Assembly (NCBI GenBank): GCA_947259335.1
Contig: CAMYMQ010000393.1
Coordinates: 1-45,775 of the forward strand
Direction of reading: 5' to 3'
DNA: 45,775 nucleotides
Source of the DNA: an uncultured Alphaproteobacteria bacterium
Lineage (GTDB): Bacteria > Pseudomonadota > Alphaproteobacteria > Bin65
Both the position numbers and the translations under genes were made by a program. The stretch's first letter is position 1; the number at the start of each line of letters is the position of its first letter. Shown piece after piece: positions 1 through 8,279 of this stretch. The notes below the pieces were generated by a model. It made no database searches, was not told the DNA's origin, and saw only the letters and a program-made list of their open reading frames with translations.

Positions 1-483
1 GACGATCCTGCGCGGCGCCGGGGAGGCGACGACGCGGCGCCAGCCCGCCCCTTCGGGTGCGCCGCGCCACCCCGTCCGGGCCGCGAGAGCCTTCCATGCC
101 TCGTCGGCATAGACCGGGCCGATCGGCTTGATCGGCCTATCGAATGCCGGATCGGCCGGATCGACCTCGACCATCGTCAGGAGCGTAACGAACGGCTGGT
201 CCGGACGGGCATTGACCAGTTCCTGCACAAGCAGATAGCCGACCATGCCTTCCGATTCGGCCCCGAGGATATCGAGGGGCGCGCTGTCCCCGGCCGCCGC
301 CGCCTGCTCCGCCAGCAGACCGATCTGCGGCCCGTTGCCGTGGGTGATGACGAGCCGATGCGACCCAGCGACAGGGGCCAGGGCCAGCGCCGCCGCCCGC
401 GCATTGCGCCGCTGGGTCTCGATATCGAGCGGTTCGCCGCGCCGGAGCAAGGCGTTACCGCCGAGCGCGGCGAGGATCTTCAT
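1..483 (-). CDS. arcC: Carbamate kinase, partial (C-terminal part runs off the left edge)
   Basis: Reverse-strand translation from ATG at 483: MKILAALGGNALLRRGEPLDIETQRRNARAAALALAPVAGSHRLVITHGNGPQIGLLAEQAAAAGD...LDILGAESEGMVGYLLVQEL. ALGGNALLRRG and THGNGPQIG are carbamate kinase motifs. Not listed as an intact ORF in the track because it has no stop inside the window. Confidence 0.88.
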   Translation of the reverse strand, partial: MKILAALGGNALLRRGEPLDIETQRRNARAAALALAPVAGSHRLVITHGNGPQIGLLAEQAAAAGDSAPLDILGAESEGMVGYLLVQELVNARPDQPFVTLLTMVEVDPADPAFDRPIKPIGPVYADEAWKALAARTGWRGAPEGAGWRRVVASPAPRRIV

Positions 484-1844
484 CCTGCCGTAGCCGGCCC
501 CGAGCCGACACCCCGCGCCCGCGCCCATTGGTCGACAATGTCACCCAGGCGCGGATCGCCGCGGTCGGCATAGTCGTAGCGAACACGGACCACCGGCATG
601 GAGAGCCCCAATATCCGCGCGAGATCGACCGGCGTCGCGGCGACAACGACATCGGCGCCGGAGCTTTCGATGGTGCGGGTCAGCGCCTCCCGCTGCTCGT
701 CGCTGTAGCCCATGGCCGGCAGGACCGGACCGATATGGGGATAACGCCGGTAGACCTCGACGATACTGCCCGCCGCGGATGCCCGGGGGTCGACGATGGC
801 CGCAACATCCAGCGTCGATACTGCGGCATACCCCGCCCCGTGTGCCATGCCGCCATGGGTGATGGTCGGCCCGTCCTCCACGATGAGGACACGGCGGCCG
901 GCCACGGCGTCGGGATTGTCGAACGCGACCGTGGACGCGGCATCGACGATCGTCGCTTCCGGGCGGATCGCCCCGACGGTCGCGTGCAGACCGGACACCG
1001 TCTCCGGGTCAGCCGCGTTCGCCTTGGCCACGACCACGACGTCCGCCATGCGCAGCACCGCCTCGCCCGGATGGTGCGTCGTCAACTGATCGGGCCGCAA
1101 GGCGTCGACAAGGACGATATGCAGATCCGGCCGGATGAAGGGAAAATCGTTGTTGCCGCCGTCCCACAGGATGACGTCGGCCTCCGCCTCGGCCCGCGCG
1201 AGGATCGCCTGATAGTCGACCCCGGCGAACACGACGCCCCCGGCCGCGACATGGGGCGCATATTCCTCGCGCTCCTCGATGGTGCAGTCGGCGGCATCCA
1301 TGTCCGCCTCGGTCGCAAAGCGCTGGACGGCCTGGCGGGCGAGATCACCGTAGGGCATCGGATGGCGCAACACGCCGACCGTCATCCCCCGGTCGGCGAG
1401 ACGGCCGGCGATCCAGCGCGAGGTCTGGGACTTGCCGCAGCCGGTGCGGACCGCCGACACGGCGATGACCGGCTTACCGCTGCGCAGCATGGTCTTGTCC
1501 GGCCCGGCGATGGCGAAATCCGCGCCCGCCGCCAGCGCGCGCGACCCGGCGTGCATCACCGTGTCGTGGGTCACGTCGCTGTAGGCGAACAGGACGGTGC
1601 CGACCCCCTCGCGCTCGCAGATCGCCGCCAGGTCGGCCTCGTCCTCGATCGGGACGCCGTCGGGATAGTGCGCGCCAGCCAGCGAGGGCGGATAGCGGCG
1701 GCCGGCGATGCCGGGGATCTGCGCGGCGGTGAAGGCGACCACCCGGACATCGGGCCGGTCCCGGTAGAGCATGTTGAAATTGTGGAAGTCGCGCCCGGCC
1801 GCGCCCATGATCAGTATGCGCTCCGGTTCCTTCGCTCCCGCCAT
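480..1844 (-). CDS. Cyclic 2,3-diphosphoglycerate synthetase-like NTPase
   Basis: IMGAAGRDFHNFNMLYRD, SAVRTGCGKSQTSRW (P-loop), LWDGGNNDFPFIRPDLHIVLVDALRP. Likely start is MAGAKEPERI at 1844, preceded by GGAGG. 4-bp overlap with arcC. Confidence 0.75.
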   Translation of the reverse strand: MAGAKEPERILIMGAAGRDFHNFNMLYRDRPDVRVVAFTAAQIPGIAGRRYPPSLAGAHYPDGVPIEDEADLAAICEREGVGTVLFAYSDVTHDTVMHAGSRALAAGADFAIAGPDKTMLRSGKPVIAVSAVRTGCGKSQTSRWIAGRLADRGMTVGVLRHPMPYGDLARQAVQRFATEADMDAADCTIEEREEYAPHVAAGGVVFAGVDYQAILARAEAEADVILWDGGNNDFPFIRPDLHIVLVDALRPDQLTTHHPGEAVLRMADVVVVAKANAADPETVSGLHATVGAIRPEATIVDAASTVAFDNPDAVAGRRVLIVEDGPTITHGGMAHGAGYAAVSTLDVAAIVDPRASAAGSIVEVYRRYPHIGPVLPAMGYSDEQREALTRTIESSGADVVVAATPVDLARILGLSMPVVRVRYDYADRGDPRLGDIVDQWARARGVGSGPATAG

Positions 1845-1957
1845 CGACCCCTCCACCTGCTTTGAGCGCAATTGCACGCCATACTAGCCAAACCGCCGCT
1901 CCGGCGCATCGGCGGCGTCCGGCGTGACGGCCGGGCCGGTGGCCAGTTCAGCCAGGG

Positions 1958-2983
1958 TCAGGTCAGGTAGCCGCGGTCCCGCCGGGCGCCGTGCCGCGCG
2001 AGCCGGTCGCGCCACCAGTCGATCGTCCGCGACAGGCCGGCCTCGAGGTCGACGGCGGACGACCAGCCCGTGGCCTCCGCGAACCGGGTGGGATCGGCCA
2101 GCAGGGTCATCACCTCCGACTTCTTCGGCCGCATCCGCTCGGCATCGGTGACGACCGGCTTGTTGACGCCCGTGACGGCGCGAACCTGCTCGATCATGTC
2201 GCCGACCGACACCGCGACACCCGAGCCGGCGTTGTAAGGCACGCCGAAGTCGATCCTTTTCGCCGCGCCGATCGCCGCAAAGGCGGCTACGGTATCGCCG
2301 ACATAGTTGAAATCGCGGGTCGGCCGGGTGTCGCCGATGGCGATGGCCTCGCATTCCGGATCGAGCGCCTGGCGTATCACGGTGGGGATTACCGCCCGTT
2401 CGCTCTGGCGCGGACCGTAGGTATTGAAGGGCCGCAGGATCGCGACCGGCAGGTCGAACGAGCGCGCGTAGGCCTCGGCCATCATGTCCGCGCCGATCTT
2501 GCTCGCCGAATAGGGCGACTGGCCCTGGAGCGGATGTTCTTCGGCAATCGGGGTCGTGATGGCGGTGCCATAGACCTCGCTGGTCGAGGTGTGAACGACC
2601 CGGGCGACCTTGTGGCCCCGCGCCGCTTCCAACACGTTGAGCGTGCCGGTGACGTTGGTCTCGACATAGGAATGAGGCGCGGCATAGGAGAAGGGAATCG
2701 CGATCAGGGCGGCCAGGTGGAAGACGATTTCCTGGCCGGCGACCAGCCGGTTCATGAAGGCCGGATCGCGGATGTCGCCGCGCTCGATCGTCACCCGCCC
2801 GGCCGCGGCCTCGTCGAGTTCCTCCAGCCAGCCCGTCGTCCCGAACGCATTGTATTGCGCAAGCGCAGTGACCCGAGCGCCCGCCGCCGCCAACCGCTCG
2901 ACCAAATGCGAGCCGATGAAGCCGTCGGCGCCGGTTATGAGGACAGCGCGGTCCCGGTAGTCGGTGGCAAAATCTCGAAGCAT
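1958..2983 (-). CDS. legB: LegB-like NAD-dependent 4,6-dehydratase/epimerase (legionaminic acid pathway type)
   Basis: VLITGADGFIGSHLVERL, YNAFGTTGWLEEL, STSEVYGTA, YSASKIGADMMAEAY, FNTYGPRQSERAVIPTVIRQ. Start MLRDFATDY at 2983; the longer ORF in the track reads back into the opgH fragment. Confidence 0.72.
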   Translation of the reverse strand: MLRDFATDYRDRAVLITGADGFIGSHLVERLAAAGARVTALAQYNAFGTTGWLEELDEAAAGRVTIERGDIRDPAFMNRLVAGQEIVFHLAALIAIPFSYAAPHSYVETNVTGTLNVLEAARGHKVARVVHTSTSEVYGTAITTPIAEEHPLQGQSPYSASKIGADMMAEAYARSFDLPVAILRPFNTYGPRQSERAVIPTVIRQALDPECEAIAIGDTRPTRDFNYVGDTVAAFAAIGAAKRIDFGVPYNAGSGVAVSVGDMIEQVRAVTGVNKPVVTDAERMRPKKSEVMTLLADPTRFAEATGWSSAVDLEAGLSRTIDWWRDRLARHGARRDRGYLT

Positions 2984-3029
2984 CAAACCATCTGCGTTTC
3001 GCAAGCTTACCGCATCATCTGTGCCGTAT

Positions 3030-3200
3030 TCATCTCGCTTCGTCCAGCCAGACCTCCGAACCCGCGCGGCGCAGGAATGCGGCCTCGACGAAATCATGGC
3101 TTAGGATGTGTCCGCCCAGCGGCGGCCGGCCGCTTAGGGTCGACAACCCGCACGAGGAAACGAAGGCGGCCATGCGGATGATCGCATGATCCTCCCCCAC
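3030..3200 (-). pseudogene. opgH: Fragment of glucans biosynthesis glucosyltransferase H (OpgH/MdoH)
   Basis: Minus-strand reading frame [56 protein letters not shown]; the [16 protein letters not shown].LRRAG motif is characteristic of OpgH. Both ends truncated. Confidence 0.8.
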
Positions 3201-3355
3201 TGTATCGGTCCATTTGCTACATGTGAATCGAGAGCAGGACCTCCATGGCGAAGAGAAGCAACAAGCCCGAAGATATCGTTTCGAAGCGGTGTCAGATTGA
3301 AGTGCTGTATGGCCAAGGCATGTCGATGGCTCGCAACGCGCTCGAAGCCTTTGGC
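3201..3355 (+). mobile_element. IS3-family insertion sequence remnant (5' end plus N-terminal part of orfA)
   Basis: From ATG 3245: [36 protein letters not shown], resembling IS3-family OrfA N-termini (M.KR..KPEDIV.KLRQ.EVL..QG.S...A). Preceded by TGTATCGGTCC at 3201, a possible terminal repeat, exactly where opgH similarity stops. Confidence 0.6.
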
Positions 3356-3442
3356 GCGCTGTGGCCCTAGGCGGTATCGGAGCGATTTACAGAGATGGAC
3401 GAAGCCCGTTGGCCGGTCCTGTATGTGTTTCGATTTGGGTTC

Positions 3443-3466
3443 GTTCTGCGAACAGAACACTTTTTT
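3443..3466 (+). terminator. Possible rho-independent terminator
   Basis: GTTCTG-CGAA-CAGAAC hairpin (3443-3458) followed by AC and T6 (3461-3466). Confidence 0.4.
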
Positions 3467-3722
3467 ATAAATATTTATAAGTTTCAATACCTCTTATAGT
3501 TGTATCATTCTTGTCGACGTTTGCACCGGCGGACCAGATCCTAAATCGCTGATGTCAAATTGGAATAAAGAGATTATGAGGCGCTCACATACGAACGTGA
3601 CAATGAATAATATCCAGTAATTATTATATCGTATAAAATATCCTATATTAGATATTAATTTGTATTAAGAAAATACAATCCAAAAAAAATGATACTAAAA
3701 ATGCTGCCAATGAAGCGCTCGA

Positions 3723-4082
3723 TCAGTGCCTTTTCTTTCTCTTTCTGACCTGATCTTCGCTAATGTAACCCCGGTCAGTCCCGCGCGTTCTCAAAAAGAA
3801 CTTTATGGATTGGAAATCCCCCCACAGGACTTCCCTAACAATGAGCATTTCTGCAAGGCCAAGGATATCTTCGTCTATTTCGTGCATACAGTCTTGGAGA
3901 CGGTCTGACCGCAGGATTGCCTGCTCAACGTCTTCCTGTTGAACTGGTCTGCCGAGATCTTGGCCGAGGTATATGGCTGCAGCGGTGGTGTTGCCAACGG
4001 CACGTTCCAGCGCTGCCTCGATGCGACTGACCGATAGCCGGGGTCGCCTTGGCGTGCGCCTTGGTGTGGGGGGACGCCTCAT
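3723..4082 (-). CDS. Phage/terminase-small-subunit-like HTH protein, hypothetical
   Basis: SRIEAALERAVGNTTAAAIYLGQ ... HEIDEDILGLAEMLI...FLRTRGTDRGYISED layout, resembling phage small HTH proteins. Likely start MRRPPTPRR at 4082. Confidence 0.45.
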   Translation of the reverse strand: MRRPPTPRRTPRRPRLSVSRIEAALERAVGNTTAAAIYLGQDLGRPVQQEDVEQAILRSDRLQDCMHEIDEDILGLAEMLIVREVLWGDFQSIKFFLRTRGTDRGYISEDQVRKRKKRH

Positions 4083-4086
4083 TGCT

Positions 4087-4737
4087 CTAGCCAGTTGAGC
4101 TTTCGGGGGCCTTAATCCCGCCGGCACTCCGATTGCGCTTTAATTCTTCAAACCTCAGCTCCGCAGACTGGCGGCGGCTGAAGGCGCGCTCTTCGTAGCG
4201 CTCGATCTTGCCAAGTTCATGAACGACGCAGGTCAGCCAGTGCTGTTTCATGGTGTCCTCGTCCATGAGCTGCTTGGTGACGGTGTGGAGGATGGATTTG
4301 GCCACGTCCGGCCAAGCGGCAAAGGGCGGGTGCTTAGGCCGGACATTTGCTGACTGGTTTTCTAGAAACTTTCCTTCGAGGGCCCGGAACATCAGAAGCT
4401 TTTCGTCATAGGACGGCCGCAGGCGATGGCGGAGCCGGGGATAGGCTTCGCTCGAGAACAGGGTCAGGCGGGCCTGCTGAACCCGTTTCAACTGGTGCTG
4501 GGCGGCGGCGATATCTCTGGCCGCTTCAAGGATCACGGGATCATTTGCATCGGGGCCGGCGATGATATGCGCGACCTTGTCGATCCACGCCGCTACCTCC
4601 GGGTCCGCGGTGTCGATGCTGGCCAAGCCGTGCCGGAACGCGTTGCGCCTCGATCGAGCCTTGCCGGCGGCCGTCCGTGGGCCGGTACTTCTGCTCGCGT
4701 TGCCCTTGTTCGCCCGGCGCTTTCGGTCCGACGTCAT
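4087..4737 (-). CDS. Hypothetical protein with STGPRTAAGKARSRRNAFRHGL motif
   Basis: N-terminal STGPRTAxGKxRSxxNAxxHGL motif seen in many mobile-element-associated hypotheticals. 4-bp overlap with the upstream gene. Confidence 0.7.
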   Translation of the reverse strand: MTSDRKRRANKGNASRSTGPRTAAGKARSRRNAFRHGLASIDTADPEVAAWIDKVAHIIAGPDANDPVILEAARDIAAAQHQLKRVQQARLTLFSSEAYPRLRHRLRPSYDEKLLMFRALEGKFLENQSANVRPKHPPFAAWPDVAKSILHTVTKQLMDEDTMKQHWLTCVVHELGKIERYEERAFSRRQSAELRFEELKRNRSAGGIKAPESSTG

Positions 4738-5396
4738 TCGGCAGCTGCCCGGGCTTCATCTCGTGCAGGACGAACGGCATCATTGGCGACCGCCGCATGA
4801 CGCTCGGGTGCCGACTGACGGGTTAACCGGCGCATCTCGAGGCGAGCTTCCGCTTTTTGCCAGCGCGTTGCCTTGCTCTGGGCAAGGCGATCGATTGCCG
4901 TGAACAGGTCGATGTGGGCGGTAACGGCCTCAGCGGTAATCGCCGTTTCGGTCAGGCCAATCTGCGCGAGTTTGGCGGCCACCTCCTTCTTGGCCTTGCT
5001 ATCGCCCTTCAGGTAGTCGGCGACTGTGCCGCCGACCAGGCTGTCAAGGGCTTGCCTCCCAGGCTGGTCACCGCCGACAGATGTGAGGAGGCTCTGAACG
5101 GCTTCTTTGCGCTTGATACCCACCAGATCGACCTTGATTCGATCCAACCGAAATCGTTCCCAACGCTCGTCGACGATCAGCTTGATATCGAGCCAATCGA
5201 GTTCGGTTTGAGGCGGATGTTCTTCCACAACAACCGCAAACAGCTTCCAATAAGCCTCCTCGTCTTCGTCCTGCAGAACGGGGGGCGGCGAGATCAAATC
5301 CAGGATGATGTCGGGAATGCTTTTCTGAAGATCCGACAGCTGATCGGCCACGGACTGCTTGGTTGATGTGGATTGGGTCTTCGGGTTTGCGTTCAT
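4734..5396 (-). CDS. Hypothetical protein
   Basis: 220-aa ORF, coupled by overlap to the STGPRT gene, downstream of an AT-rich leader. Confidence 0.6.
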   Translation of the reverse strand: MNANPKTQSTSTKQSVADQLSDLQKSIPDIILDLISPPPVLQDEDEEAYWKLFAVVVEEHPPQTELDWLDIKLIVDERWERFRLDRIKVDLVGIKRKEAVQSLLTSVGGDQPGRQALDSLVGGTVADYLKGDSKAKKEVAAKLAQIGLTETAITAEAVTAHIDLFTAIDRLAQSKATRWQKAEARLEMRRLTRQSAPERHAAVANDAVRPARDEARAAAE

Positions 5397-5743
5397 GGCT
5401 CACTCATTTTGTGGGGCTTTGAATTTGCTGAGAGCAAGCCAAGCATAAAATTGAGTAACGTTCAAATACAATCTGCAATTCAGCCGGAGTCCTATTTTGA
5501 TTAGTCTGTGAGTAATTTGATGATTATTAGACAATATTTAACAAAAATCGCAATCTGTATTAATATTGATGAAAATGGACAGAATTGGCCGTCGCTGCCG
5601 CCCATGATCGGGACCGCTGAACGACTTTGAACCGCGAAGGAGGTGCCGGGATTTCGGCTGAAGCCCTTGCACGGCCTGCAATCAAGGTAGTGCTGTGGTG
5701 GGCTTCTGGTTTGACCGGGCGCGTCGACCAAGCGCGCCTTGGA

Positions 5744-6028
5744 TCAAAGTGAGAACGCGCCGGTCGGTCCCAGATATGTGCGAACCCCCTGTTGGAAGCA
5801 CCTCGCGCACAGAAGAAGTTGGTGGCTCGCGATGACGCGTTCCTCATCCGTGCAGGGTTTGACCAGCACGATCGCGCCCCAGCTATCGACCCCATCGCGC
5901 GCCTTACAGACCCGACAGGTCAGGACCCTGAGAGCGGGTTCGGCGTGAGAGGTGCGGTCGGTGCCCTTACCGCCCGGGATGACGGTGAAAGGCAAACTGC
6001 CGCGATCTCGCGTCTTGTCCTTCGACAA
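5744..6028 (-). CDS. Small Cys-rich hypothetical protein (possible zinc-ribbon)
   Basis: 94 aa with CRVCKARDG and CARCFQQG pairs; collinear with the phage-like genes. Confidence 0.45.
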   Translation of the reverse strand: MSKDKTRDRGSLPFTVIPGGKGTDRTSHAEPALRVLTCRVCKARDGVDSWGAIVLVKPCTDEERVIASHQLLLCARCFQQGVRTYLGPTGAFSL

Positions 6029-6053
6029 TCGTGCGCTCCTTGGCGATCCGTCC

Positions 6054-6452
6054 CTACCAACTCCATGGCGGCGGGTGTTGCCGAGCCGAGATTGTCCGCC
6101 AGAGAAGCCTCAGCGCCGCCTCCCGGTCGCCGGAAACGCGCCACAATGAGGTCGCAAGAGCCCGCCCGTCGATACCGCGGGCGGCCAACCAGGCCTCTTC
6201 GTCGCCGGCAGCGTGTAACTCGCGGTGGGCTCTGCGACTGAGGGGGATGGCGTAGCGGTCGGCGGCGCGCCGACCGAGTCCGCGTCTGGGGTCAGCCCGA
6301 AGTAGATGGTGAGCCTCGATGGGACCAAGGTCAGGATAGATCGGGCATTCGAGCGATCGGATGAAGCGAAGGTGGTCGGGACGTCTGCCGGGGTTCACTT
6401 TGGGCAGACGCGCCGGCAGGCCCCGCTTGGCGATTCGGGGAGGGAGCGCCAT
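6054..6452 (-). CDS. HNH-like / DUF968-type phage protein
   Basis: LRFIRSLECPIYPDLGPIEAHHLLRAD...GRRAADRYAIPLSRRAHRELHAAGDEEAWLAARGID. ATG 6452 has a GAGGGG ribosome-binding site. Confidence 0.6.
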   Translation of the reverse strand: MALPPRIAKRGLPARLPKVNPGRRPDHLRFIRSLECPIYPDLGPIEAHHLLRADPRRGLGRRAADRYAIPLSRRAHRELHAAGDEEAWLAARGIDGRALATSLWRVSGDREAALRLLWRTISARQHPPPWSW

Positions 6453-6462
6453 GGAATGCCCC

Positions 6463-7083
6463 TCAGACCGTTGATGCCTGGGTGGGAGCCGAGGTGGCAG
6501 CCGATAGGAGGACTCCTGCCGGATCGCCCGCATCCACTGAAGCCTGTCTCACTCGGGCCGGTTCTTTTTCCCCAACATCGTCGCTCAGATCCGGGCGCCG
6601 CTGGACGAAGCGGGTTGGGCGGAACTGTGGACGAACCTGTGGATGAACCTGGGGCCGGTGGTCGGCATCGTCTTTCTCGCCGGTTGGAACCTGGAACAGG
6701 GACCGCATGAACTGCTTGAGGGCATAGGACTGGGCTGCTCCGAACGCCTGGGCGCCGTCAGCATCGACCATGACCGAGCGGTTCACCGGTCCCCACATCG
6801 CGCCCGAGGTGTGAACGAGGTAGAACTCGAAGGTTGCCCACAGCCATGAGCGGTCCTGGTTGTCCACACCGTTGTGGACAAGCCGCGCGTCCAGCTCGTT
6901 CTGGATGATGATCAGCCCGGCCTTGGCGCACAGCGGATTGAGCGCCTCCAGGAATCCGTCGATCGAAGCGAAGCGGTAATCGCCGTCCCGGTTGCGCTCA
7001 GTCTTGAGCAGGGTGCGGACCCCGCGCATGACGGTGTTGACCGAGGTGGCGATCAGCTCGGGCATGGCGAATTCCTGCATCAC
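6463..7083 (-). CDS. erf: ERF-family single-strand annealing recombinase
   Basis: DYRFASIDGFLEALNPLCAKAGLIIIQNE...LWATFEFYLVHTSG...GAAQSYALKQFMRSLFQVPTGEKDDAD matches the Erf layout. Coupled to the exonuclease gene. Confidence 0.8.
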   Translation of the reverse strand: MMQEFAMPELIATSVNTVMRGVRTLLKTERNRDGDYRFASIDGFLEALNPLCAKAGLIIIQNELDARLVHNGVDNQDRSWLWATFEFYLVHTSGAMWGPVNRSVMVDADGAQAFGAAQSYALKQFMRSLFQVPTGEKDDADHRPQVHPQVRPQFRPTRFVQRRPDLSDDVGEKEPARVRQASVDAGDPAGVLLSAATSAPTQASTV

Positions 7084-7838
7084 GCCGCCTCCCGCACGGT
7101 CAGCGCCCCGTTGCGGGCACGGGTCACCTTGACCCCGTGACCAGCAGCGAGCTTTACATCAGGCTCGATCAACTCCTTCAGACCCTTGGTGGCCTTGGTG
7201 AACCTGTCCGCAGCGGAGCGGGTTTCCAGCCAGTCAGTCGCCAGGTCCGCCCAGCGGTTGTTGCCGACCATGTCGACGGTGCGCATCGTGTCGAAGGCGA
7301 TCGATACCGGTTCGGCATTCTTGTCCTCAGGCGGGATGTCTTCCTCGACATGCCACCAGAAGGCCTGCTCGCGCTCGATCAGCTCGGCCTGGTAGGCGGG
7401 GTCTTCCTGGACCTGGAAGTACTCCCAGCGGTGGTTGCCGAAGATGACCGACAGGAAGCCTCGCGGTGAACGGGTCACCGCCAGGTAGTGTTGTACCTGG
7501 GGGTAGTAGCGCTCTACTATTTCGTCATCCTTGGCGAAGGCAGAGACATGCTTGCATTCGATGATCCCGTCGAGGACCCAGCCGTCGATATGGCCCGTCA
7601 TGAAGGGGTGATCGAGATGGACCAGGCGACAGCAGTTCTTCCGCCCAACCTTCAGGCCCGTCTTGCGCTCGAACCAGCGCCGGTTGAGCTCCTCGGTAAC
7701 AATACCGATCTGGACCTGGAGAACGTCGGCCAGGCTGTCGGGCTCGACGCGTCCGGTCTTTTCCTGCCACAAGGTGAACCAGTCTCCGGCCATGATCCGG
7801 CCGGCATCGGAGCCCCCGATACTCTTGGAGCGATCCAT
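7080..7838 (-). CDS. YqaJ-type viral recombinase exonuclease
   Basis: MDRSKSIGGSDAGRIMAGDWFTLWQEKTG...GHIDGWVLDGIIECKHV...YYPQVQHYLAVT; YqaJ/RecB-nuclease motifs. ATG 7838 preceded by GGAGG. Confidence 0.82.
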   Translation of the reverse strand: MDRSKSIGGSDAGRIMAGDWFTLWQEKTGRVEPDSLADVLQVQIGIVTEELNRRWFERKTGLKVGRKNCCRLVHLDHPFMTGHIDGWVLDGIIECKHVSAFAKDDEIVERYYPQVQHYLAVTRSPRGFLSVIFGNHRWEYFQVQEDPAYQAELIEREQAFWWHVEEDIPPEDKNAEPVSIAFDTMRTVDMVGNNRWADLATDWLETRSAADRFTKATKGLKELIEPDVKLAAGHGVKVTRARNGALTVREAA

Positions 7839-7880
7839 AAAAGCCTCCACACTGAGAAATGACATTGCCTAAAATATGCA

Positions 7881-7897
7881 TACATTAACCTAATGTA
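7881..7897. promoter_or_regulatory. Candidate operator for the divergent XRE regulator
   Basis: Perfect inverted repeat TACATTA-ACC-TAATGTA in the short intergenic region between the exonuclease and the XRE gene. Confidence 0.55.
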
Positions 7898-7907
7898 AAC
7901 AGAAAAA

Positions 7908-8171
7908 ATGCAACATCGGCATAAACCAGACATAACCCCGGCTCAGTGCCGGGCCGCGCGGGCGATGCTCGAATGGTCGCGGGCCGAACTCGCATCCAAC
8001 GCGCGGGTGGCGGAACGCACGATCATCGACTTCGAGCGCGGCGCGCGGCGGACCTATTCGCAGACGCTGGGGGCGCTGAGGGCCGCCATGGAAGACGCAG
8101 GCATCGAGTTCATCGAGGAGAATGGGGCGGGAGTCGGGGTCCGCATTCGCGGAAATGGGCGACCGCGCTAG
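7908..8171 (+). CDS. XRE-family transcriptional regulator
   Basis: ITPAQCRAARAMLEWSRAELASNARVAERTIIDFERGARRTYSQTLGALRAAMEDAGIEFIEENGAGVGVRIR; typical short HTH_XRE protein. Confidence 0.8.
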   Translation: MQHRHKPDITPAQCRAARAMLEWSRAELASNARVAERTIIDFERGARRTYSQTLGALRAAMEDAGIEFIEENGAGVGVRIRGNGRPR

Positions 8172-8279
8172 TAGGATCGAAATTCAGCGCCGGCAAAAGG
8201 CTAGATTACCGATGGTCATCAGACGTTTTACATTTGTCAGAAATACAGAAGAAATAGGCTCATCAAAATTGAGTGCTTC

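Noticed and set aside
528-1865. 445-aa plus-strand ORF opposite the cDPG-synthetase-like gene
   Set aside because: Antisense shadow ORF of a high-GC gene; Arg/Asp/Gly-rich with no family motifs, whereas the minus strand has a clear P-loop protein with ribosome-binding site.
1991-3181. 396-aa plus-strand ORF opposite legB
   Set aside because: Low-complexity antisense frame; minus-strand SDR motifs are unambiguous.
3134-3487. 117-aa minus-strand ORF over the IS remnant
   Set aside because: No family resemblance; the opposite strand carries an IS3 orfA-like start and the left part is explained by the opgH fragment in another frame.
5501-5731. 76-aa minus-strand ORF and neighbouring GC-rich leader (5580-5740)
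   Set aside because: No motif, no clear ribosome-binding site; could not be assigned to tRNA, attachment site or protein.
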